A stretch of DNA of 51,428 bases from an uncultured Magnetospirillum sp. (GTDB lineage: Bacteria; Pseudomonadota; Alphaproteobacteria; Rhodospirillales; Magnetospirillaceae): assembly GCF_903853455.1 (NCBI RefSeq), contig NZ_CAINTR010000137.1:1-51428 (forward strand). The letters are read 5' to 3'. The notes beneath the pieces are model-generated. The model saw only the letters and a list, made by a program, of their open reading frames with translations. It was not told the DNA's origin and ran no database searches. A program made the translations under genes and the position numbers. Each line of letters opens with the position of its first letter. The first letter of the stretch is position 1. Shown in pieces: positions 45,898-51,428 of this stretch.

Positions 45898-46395
45898 CTA
45901 CCAGGACAGGGGGCCGGGAAGGCTGGAATGGATCAGGTGGTGGAAGCCATCGACCGATCCGAACAGGGCGGTGGGCTCGCTGTCGATCACGATGTCGAGC
46001 GCGCCCTCGTCGAGCATCGGACGCTCCCGGATCTCCAGGATCGAGGTGACGATCCAGACACCACCCCGGCTGGGAACCGCCTTGTAGGGAACGCTGCTCT
46101 GGCCGACGAAGCGGGCCTCGTGCGAGACCATGCCGATGCCGCCGAGCAGGCCGATGGAGAACCATTGGGCGCCATCGCCCAGCTTCAGGCGGAACCACGC
46201 CTCGAAGGTGGCGAAATCCACCGGCCCAAACCGCCACCGCACCGGGATGCGGGTCGGCACCTGGGTGAAGCGACGACGTGTCCGTGCCGGTCCCGCCTCC
46301 ATCTCGGTGCGCAGGCAGGCATCCTGCGGTTCCACCGACATGCCGTCAAAGGTCGGCAGCGGCAGCCGGGACGGCCAGGAGATGGTGGTGGTCAT
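45898..46395 (-). CDS. Phage minor tail protein, function unknown
   Basis: 165 residues (LPTFDGMSVEPQDACLRTEMEAG...WFRLKLGDGAQWFSIGLLGGIG). Location between the tape measure and fibre-like genes fits a minor tail protein. No family assigned. Six bases before the fibre-like gene. Confidence 0.65.
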   Translation of the reverse strand: MTTTISWPSRLPLPTFDGMSVEPQDACLRTEMEAGPARTRRRFTQVPTRIPVRWRFGPVDFATFEAWFRLKLGDGAQWFSIGLLGGIGMVSHEARFVGQSSVPYKAVPSRGGVWIVTSILEIRERPMLDEGALDIVIDSEPTALFGSVDGFHHLIHSSLPGPLSW

Positions 46396-46460
46396 CGGCG
46401 CACCCGGCTAATGGCATTCTTTGGCAAACCATGCCATAATGTCGCCGACAGGAGGTGCCC

Positions 46461-46694
46461 ATGGCGACGATGAATGTTTCCCTGCCCGATCCCATGCGGG
46501 AATGGGTGGAAGCCCAGATCAAGGGTGGCGAATACGCCAATGCCAGCGACTACATCCGCGACCTGATCCGTCACGATCAGCGGCGGACCCAAGCGCTGGA
46601 GGCCGCCATCGACGAGGGACTGAAGAGCGGACGCAGCCCGCGCAAGGCGGACGACATCATGGCCGAGGCCAAGGCTCGCCTGCGGCATGGGTGA
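46461..46694 (+). CDS. ParD-like antitoxin
   Basis: 77 residues with a ribbon-helix-helix start, ATMNVSLPDPMREWVEAQI, and NASDYIRDLIRHDQRR of the CC2985/ParD family. AGGAGG lies four bases before the ATG. The toxin start overlaps its end by eight bases. It lies on the opposite strand inside the tail operon. Confidence 0.92.
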   Translation: MATMNVSLPDPMREWVEAQIKGGEYANASDYIRDLIRHDQRRTQALEAAIDEGLKSGRSPRKADDIMAEAKARLRHG

Positions 46695-46983
46695 TTACGT
46701 CCTTTCCAATGCCGCCGACGCTGATTTGGCTGAGATATACGTCTATTCCCACCGGAGCTTCGGCGAAGCCCAGGCGGATGCTTATTACGGTGATCTGTCC
46801 GGCTGCCTGCGAATGCTGGCCGACAATCCCCGTCTGGGGCGCTCGGCGGGGACTCGACACCAAGAGCTGCTGCGCCACGCCCATGCCGGGCATGTAATCT
46901 ATTATCTGATCGAGGATGCGGGCATTTTCGTCGTTCGGGTGCTGCATCATTCCATGGACAGCGAACGCCACATCGATTCCTGA
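46687..46983 (+). CDS. ParE-like toxin
   Basis: 98 residues with YVLSNAADADLAEIYVYSHRSFGEAQADAYYGDL, ADNPRLGRSAG and a C-terminal FVVRVLHHSMD, the ParE pattern. ParE-type toxins inhibit gyrase. It pairs with the ParD-like gene. Confidence 0.92.
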   Translation: MGDYVLSNAADADLAEIYVYSHRSFGEAQADAYYGDLSGCLRMLADNPRLGRSAGTRHQELLRHAHAGHVIYYLIEDAGIFVVRVLHHSMDSERHIDS

Positions 46984-46986
46984 CCG

Positions 46987-49851
46987 CTACCGATAGGCCC
47001 CCGCCGCCGGGTTCAGGCCGTAGCGATGCTCCAACACCGGGGCCATGCCCTCGCCGCGACCGATGCGTCGGTTCATGCGGCCCTCGATCTCCTCGACGAT
47101 GATGTCGAGCTGGATACGGCCATCCGGTCCCTGGGATTGCTCGGCGCGGGCCTGAGTGCCCGAGGCGTTGTTGTTGACTGTCACCACGACGCCGACCGCC
47201 GGCTGCGACAGCGCGACACTCAGGAGGCGGTCGGCATTGTCCATCTGCCGGGGGGTGAAGACGCCCTCACCCACCTTGGCGACGATGGGACGCTCGCCGG
47301 CCACCAGCCCGCCACCATGGAACTTCGGGGCATTGGCGAAGACCAAGGGATCGAACGAGCGGGTTTCCAGCCGGTCGGAGCCGATCAGTCCGCCGGTATG
47401 AGCGATGGCGAAATTACCGGTATCTGACACCGGCACCGATCCGCCGCCGCTGCTTCCGCCCCCGGAGAACAGGCCGCCCAGACCGCTGAGCAATCCGCCG
47501 AACAGGCCACTCCCCGCACCGGCGGCACCGAACAGCGGCGCCACGATGGCCATGCGATAGGCCGCCCGCACCGCTTCCTCGGCAATGGTGTTGAACAGAT
47601 CGGTGGCCGACAGCTTGCCGGTGGTGGCCCATTTGACGAAGGCATCCTCGGTGGACTTCAGGGCATGGGTCAGCCCCTGCTCCATGGCGGTGGCGGAATC
47701 CTCGATGGAGCGGCGATAGCTGATCAACGCCCGCTCGGCCCCCGACACCCAATCCTTCTCGGCCGACAGGCGGCGCAGGGCAGCATCCTCGGTGGCGCGG
47801 GCATATTGCTGCTCGGTGACCAGGGCGCCTTCCTTGGATTGGCGCAACCGGTCGATGGCGTCGATTTCCTCCTGGTAGGTCAGGGCTGGATTGAGCGACT
47901 TGGCTTTGGCCAGCAGATCCTGGCGCTGGCGTTCGACGTCGAGGGCCTGGAGCCGGGTGCGCAAGGCCGCCTCGTCGAGACCTTCATCCTCGTGCCGGCG
48001 CGACGCCTCGGTGGCGATGCCTTCCTGGCGGGCGGCTTCGGCTCCCCGCATACGGGCATCGGCCAGACGCCGCTCGGACTCGATCTGGCGGTCGAGATCA
48101 TGGGCGGTGGTAGCCTCGCGGTTGCGGCGCTCGGACTCGGCCTTGGCGTCGAAGGCCGTCCCCAGCGCATCGCGGTCGGCGAAGGGGTTCTTCTTGGCTT
48201 CGGCTTCGACGAACACCTGCTTCTGCGCCGCCAGCTTGGCATCATAGCCCTTGCCGATGGCAGCGGTCAGGGTGTCGGTCGCTTGCGCTTCCCGCAGCAT
48301 GGCGATGATGGAATCCCGCGTGGCGGTGGCGAGCTTGAGCTTGGCCTCGCCCAGGCGCAGCGCCTTCAGTTCCGCCGCCCCTTGGCTGCCGAGGTTGAGC
48401 TTGAGCGCCTCGTCCTCGGCCTTGATCGCCACCAGGGCTAATTCCCGCGCCGCCTGGGGCAGGCGCATGGCGGCGGCGGTCTTGGCGTATTCCGACTGGA
48501 GATCGACCAGCTTCTTGCGGTCGCGCTCCAGGGCATCATTGGCTTCGGTCTCGGGCGACACCACCGGGGCCGGTGGCGGCCGCATGGGGGCCGACAGGCT
48601 CTTGCCGTCCTTGCCGATGGTGATGCCGGTGCGACGCTCGTCCTCGATGCGGGCCAGCTCCGCCTTGGCGTCGGCCAATTGCTTATCGATATTGCCGCGG
48701 GCAAAATCGGTGACCACCGTTTTGCGCAAAGATTCCAGATCGGCGATCTTGTCCTTGAGGCTGGTGACCTGGGCCTCCTGGTTGCCCAGCAGCGCCGCCG
48801 CCCCGGTGATCAGCGAGGTCAGCGCGTTGCGGGCGCCCTCGACCATGCCGGTGTGCGACAGGGTTTCGAGCAGATGCTCCCAGGCGAGGCCAAGATCATG
48901 GGCGGCCTTGGCGGCCCCGCCCATGCCCTCCTCGGCCAAGCCCTTGAAGCGGGCATTGGCCTTGTCGAGGAACAGCGTCACCGCCTCGACCTTCTGGCCG
49001 TGCTCGAACAGGGTGCGGATGTTGGCGAGTTCGCTGGCAGTGAGCAGGTTCCACTGCTCGTCGAAGCGCTTCACCCCCTCGTAGCCCTTGGTCACCGCAT
49101 CGGCCAGTTGCTCGGCGCCCTTGGCCATGTCCTGGCCCGATGCGGCAGAGAAGTCCCCGGCCAGACCGGCGACGCGGCGGAAGGTATCCCCGCCGAGTTG
49201 GTTGTTCTTCAGCAGGGACTGGACCATGGCGACAGCGTCGTCATGGCCGAACGGCCCCTTCTGGCTGGCACTGGTGATGACCGATTTGAGGTCGCCCACC
49301 GAGAGGCGGGCCGAATCGCCCATGGCCTTCAGCGCCACCGACAGGCGGCGGGCCTCATCCTCCATCTTCATCAGATGGGACAGGCCCAGCGCCACCGGCG
49401 CGGCCAGTGCCGCCACCGCGACGCCCCAGCCCATCACGGCGAGACTGCCGGCCCCGAACACCGAGGTGAGGCGCATCCCCTCCATGGCGAAGGTGCGGAC
49501 CGGGCTGGCGCCCGCCATCAGCATCTCGGCCGAGGCCCGCACCGAATGGCTCACCGCCTGGATCTGCCAGGTGGCCATGCCGTGGGCATTGCCCATGGCG
49601 GTGACCGCGCCACCGGCCTCGGCGCAGCGATCCTTGAGCAGCTTGAGGAAACGGCCATGCTCGTCAGTGGTGACGGAACCGCGCTTCAACGCCTCGGCCA
49701 GCATGTCCTGGCCTCGCGCCATCTGCTCCTGGGCGCGGATGGAGTCCTTGAAGGACAGTCTTGTGTAACCGTTGGCCGGCGGGGTGCCGTAGGCGGTCTC
49801 GAATGCGGCCAGCAGCACGCAATCGGCACCGTAGGCGCGCGTCTTCGCCAT
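46987..49851 (-). CDS. Phage tape measure protein with a tail tube-like N-terminus (fusion)
   Basis: 954 residues. The first 36 (MAKTRAYGADCVLLAAFETAYG...) match the start of phage major tail tube proteins. From about residue 37 it is a tail length tape measure protein: hydrophobic segment near 130-155 (SLAVMGWGVAVAALAAPVALGL), RLSVALKAMGDSARLSVGDLKS, long coiled coils (about 350-690), and a Gly-rich C-terminal part. A ribosome site (AAGGA) fits a tube gene. The layout suggests a deletion between the tube gene and the tape measure gene, removing the tube body and the assembly chaperones. Confidence 0.85.
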   Translation of the reverse strand: MAKTRAYGADCVLLAAFETAYGTPPANGYTRLSFKDSIRAQEQMARGQDMLAEALKRGSVTTDEHGRFLKLLKDRCAEAGGAVTAMGNAHGMATWQIQAVSHSVRASAEMLMAGASPVRTFAMEGMRLTSVFGAGSLAVMGWGVAVAALAAPVALGLSHLMKMEDEARRLSVALKAMGDSARLSVGDLKSVITSASQKGPFGHDDAVAMVQSLLKNNQLGGDTFRRVAGLAGDFSAASGQDMAKGAEQLADAVTKGYEGVKRFDEQWNLLTASELANIRTLFEHGQKVEAVTLFLDKANARFKGLAEEGMGGAAKAAHDLGLAWEHLLETLSHTGMVEGARNALTSLITGAAALLGNQEAQVTSLKDKIADLESLRKTVVTDFARGNIDKQLADAKAELARIEDERRTGITIGKDGKSLSAPMRPPPAPVVSPETEANDALERDRKKLVDLQSEYAKTAAAMRLPQAARELALVAIKAEDEALKLNLGSQGAAELKALRLGEAKLKLATATRDSIIAMLREAQATDTLTAAIGKGYDAKLAAQKQVFVEAEAKKNPFADRDALGTAFDAKAESERRNREATTAHDLDRQIESERRLADARMRGAEAARQEGIATEASRRHEDEGLDEAALRTRLQALDVERQRQDLLAKAKSLNPALTYQEEIDAIDRLRQSKEGALVTEQQYARATEDAALRRLSAEKDWVSGAERALISYRRSIEDSATAMEQGLTHALKSTEDAFVKWATTGKLSATDLFNTIAEEAVRAAYRMAIVAPLFGAAGAGSGLFGGLLSGLGGLFSGGGSSGGGSVPVSDTGNFAIAHTGGLIGSDRLETRSFDPLVFANAPKFHGGGLVAGERPIVAKVGEGVFTPRQMDNADRLLSVALSQPAVGVVVTVNNNASGTQARAEQSQGPDGRIQLDIIVEEIEGRMNRRIGRGEGMAPVLEHRYGLNPAAGAYR

Positions 49852-49878
49852 AATCGGAATCCTTGATGAAGATGGGAA

Positions 49879-50307
49879 TCAGCCCAGCGGGTTATCGCTG
49901 GCGTAGTGAATGGTGACCGGCACCACCGCGCCCTTGAGACCGGCGGCGCCGTCGATGGCGAGGTCGCGGGTCTTGGCCGCGCCCCAGTCGAGCCAGTCGG
50001 CGAGGCCACCGAGACTACGGTCCCCGGCCAGGGCCAGGCCAACCGCCATCAACAGGCCGTCGAGAGCGGAATTGGCCTCGCTGGGGCCGCCGCTGACGAT
50101 CATTTCGACCTCGGCCTGGTGCTGCCACAGATAAGCCGGTGGCGACAGCAGCACCTCCGGATCGCCAGGATCGCCGTCGCGCAAGATGATCAGGCCGCCC
50201 GCCGGTACCGTCTCGGGCAGCGGTGCTTCGCGCTTCACCGTGGCGGCGGGGACGGTTTCCAGCCGCGCCAGCAGGGCGCACAGGATCTGCTCGCGGATGG
50301 TTGGCAT
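49879..50307 (-). CDS. Phage tail terminator-like protein
   Basis: 142 residues from MPTIREQILCALLARLETVPAATVKRE. WQHQAEVEMIVSGG and SALDGLLMAVGLALAGD are typical of tail completion/terminator proteins preceding the tube gene. Start selected over 50358 because the longer frame crosses into the intergenic space. Upstream of the tube/tape-measure fusion by 27 bases. Confidence 0.65.
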   Translation of the reverse strand: MPTIREQILCALLARLETVPAATVKREAPLPETVPAGGLIILRDGDPGDPEVLLSPPAYLWQHQAEVEMIVSGGPSEANSALDGLLMAVGLALAGDRSLGGLADWLDWGAAKTRDLAIDGAAGLKGAVVPVTIHYASDNPLG

Positions 50308-50372
50308 GGGCAATCCTTGAAACGTGCGCCAATAAGGCGTACATATTTGAAGCATCAATCGGAGCCACCGCT

Positions 50373-50654
50373 ATGCCCAGGACCGCCCAGCGCCAGGAGC
50401 GCATCAGCATTCGTCTCAGCCCGCAATCAAAGCGGAAGCTGGAGCGGGCTGCCGCCTACGCGGACAAGACGCTCACCGATTTCGTGGTCGATGTCGCCTT
50501 GCAGAAGGCGGATGCGGTGGTGCGCGAGCACGAGGTCATTACGCTCAACGCCGAGGAATGGGAGCGGTTCCAGGACTTGTTGCTCAATCCGCCCGAGCCG
50601 AACGAGAAGCTGCAGAGGGCGCTGGAAGAGCATTCGCGGATCGTGCGCCGGTGA
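50373..50654 (+). CDS. DUF1778-family antitoxin
   Basis: 93 residues of the DUF1778 ribbon-helix-helix type: ERISIRLSPQSKRKLERAAAYADKTLTDFVVDVALQKADAVV and a toxin-binding tail (LNAEEWERFQDLLLNPPEPNEKL). Partners of GNAT toxins (TacA/AtaR type). Overlaps the GNAT gene by four bases. On the opposite strand to the tail genes. Confidence 0.93.
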   Translation: MPRTAQRQERISIRLSPQSKRKLERAAAYADKTLTDFVVDVALQKADAVVREHEVITLNAEEWERFQDLLLNPPEPNEKLQRALEEHSRIVRR

Positions 50655-51172
50655 GCTTCGCTGCCGATTCGATCCAGATCGAGCCGCTTGATGCCCATCA
50701 TGACCGCTCGTCCTTCTCCTGCGGCAATGAGGCTCTCGACCGCTATATCCGCGAGCAAGCGGGCCAGGATGCGCGCCGGAATACCGCGCGGGTGTTCGTG
50801 GCCGTCATGCCGGATCGGCCCGAGCATATCCTTGGCTTCTTCACCTTGAGCGCCGCGACGGTGGCCGCTACCGACCTGCCGCCAGCAATGGAGAAGCGCC
50901 TGCCGCGACATCCCATTCCGGCAGCGCTGATCGGGCGGTTGGCCGTGGACCAGACCGTCGCTGGGCAGGGTCTCGGCAGCGTTCTGCTGGCCGATGCCGT
51001 CAAGAAGACCAAGGTGGCGGCGGAGACGGTCGCCATGTCGGTGATCGTCGTCGACCCCATCGACGATGGTGCGCAAAGATTCTACGCGTCGTTCGGGTTC
51101 CAGTCCCTACAGGGACCGCAGCACCGAATGTTCATGGCCATTCATGGTAGTGCTGCCAAATCAGTGCAGTGA
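50651..51172 (+). CDS. GNAT-family toxin (TacT/AtaT-like)
   Basis: 173 residues from GTG 50651. FSCGNEALDRYIREQAGQDARRNTARVFV at the N-terminus and the acetyl-CoA loop VDQTVAGQGLGSVLLADAV are typical of GNAT toxins that acetylate aminoacyl-tRNA. The ending GFQSLQGPQHRMFM is typical too. The GTG start is set by overlap with the antitoxin. Confidence 0.92.
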   Translation: MSFAADSIQIEPLDAHHDRSSFSCGNEALDRYIREQAGQDARRNTARVFVAVMPDRPEHILGFFTLSAATVAATDLPPAMEKRLPRHPIPAALIGRLAVDQTVAGQGLGSVLLADAVKKTKVAAETVAMSVIVVDPIDDGAQRFYASFGFQSLQGPQHRMFMAIHGSAAKSVQ

Positions 51173-51181
51173 TCGGAACGA

Positions 51182-51428
51182 TCACCCACCCGCATCCCGC
51201 CAATTCCTGATCACCAGCCCCGGCACGGCGTCGGCCCATTTCTCGGCTGCTGCGGCGACATCCAGGCGTTTGCGCAAACTCACCTGCGGCACCAGGATGA
51301 ACATCACCACCGAGGCCAGCCCGTTGCCGCTGCGAAGAGCGCTGGCGCTGCCCTTGGCAAAGCCGCCGCGTTTGCCAGTCCGCGCCCGCATGGCGTCGGC
51401 CACCAGCAGCGACACGCCTGAGCGGCGG
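51182..51428 (-). CDS. Phage tail gene, DUF6441-like, 3' part
   Basis: The frame is open at the right window edge. The visible end, PQVSLRKRLDVAAAAEKWADAVPGLVIRNWRDAGG, matches DUF6441-type minor tail proteins, which lie ahead of the tail terminator. Only the C-terminal 80 or so residues are seen, so length and start are unknown. It is probably the next upstream gene of the tail operon. Confidence 0.6.
   Translation of the reverse strand, partial: RRSGVSLLVADAMRARTGKRGGFAKGSASALRSGNGLASVVMFILVPQVSLRKRLDVAAAAEKWADAVPGLVIRNWRDAGG

Overview
The window reads as a GC-rich alphaproteobacterial chromosome, most likely a Magnetospirillum-type member of the Rhodospirillales. This rests on the flagellin/FlaF/Maf group, a CckA-type hybrid kinase placed in a flagellar operon, CtrA-type TTAA-N7-TTAA boxes, and tandem monomeric and dimeric NADP-isocitrate dehydrogenases. 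No magnetosome gene is present, so the genus is an inference.

Region 1 (1-6.8 kb): the end of a transposable element truncates a TAXI-type TRAP receptor gene. After it comes a flagellin module on the minus strand: flagellin, a strong terminator, FlaF, a TPR/SPINDLY-like glycosyltransferase and a Maf-type (DUF115) glycosyltransferase. Region 2 (7-24.7 kb) is housekeeping: an IalB-like protein, a small outer-membrane-like protein, acetoacetyl-CoA synthetase, a STAS protein, a membrane J-domain protein, a class III CoA-transferase with CobC, OmpA, PssA/Psd, a LysM protein, cytochrome b561 and cytochrome c', the two isocitrate dehydrogenases, a 46-residue small protein and a PIN-domain toxin-antitoxin pair. 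Region 3 (24.7-32.7 kb) is a divergent flagellar export cluster. FlhX-like, three tiny overlapping ORFs, a 101-residue protein, FliO (frame broken at a 12-G run) and FliP run leftward. FlgB, FlgC, FliE, FliQ, FliR, FlhB and a CckA-like kinase run rightward. Two CtrA-type boxes lie between the two operons.

Region 4 (32.7-40 kb): an MFS exporter with a divergent LysR regulator, a RelE/ParE-type toxin-antitoxin pair, a small exported protein, the HlyD-like half of an M50-HlyD protein, and a long repeat-rich adhesin-like reading frame. Region 5 (39.8-51.4 kb) is a prophage tail module on the minus strand. It holds a DUF6441-like gene, a tail terminator-like gene, a tape measure gene whose N-terminus looks like a tail tube protein, tail and fibre genes, a Cys-rich Hint-domain protein, an Ig-like protein, two radical SAM proteins, a DUF1833 protein and an NlpC/P60-like peptidase. 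Two toxin-antitoxin pairs (ParDE and DUF1778/GNAT) sit in it on the opposite strand.

Two themes stand out. First, the tail operon encodes two adjacent radical SAM enzymes next to a protein with an Asn-Cys repeat immediately before a Hint domain, which suggests a phage-borne system for modifying and processing a Cys-rich protein. Second, several genes look like deletion fusions (tube/tape measure, radical SAM/DUF1833, tail tip/adhesin, truncated M50-HlyD), so the prophage and its left flank appear to be decaying by internal deletion.
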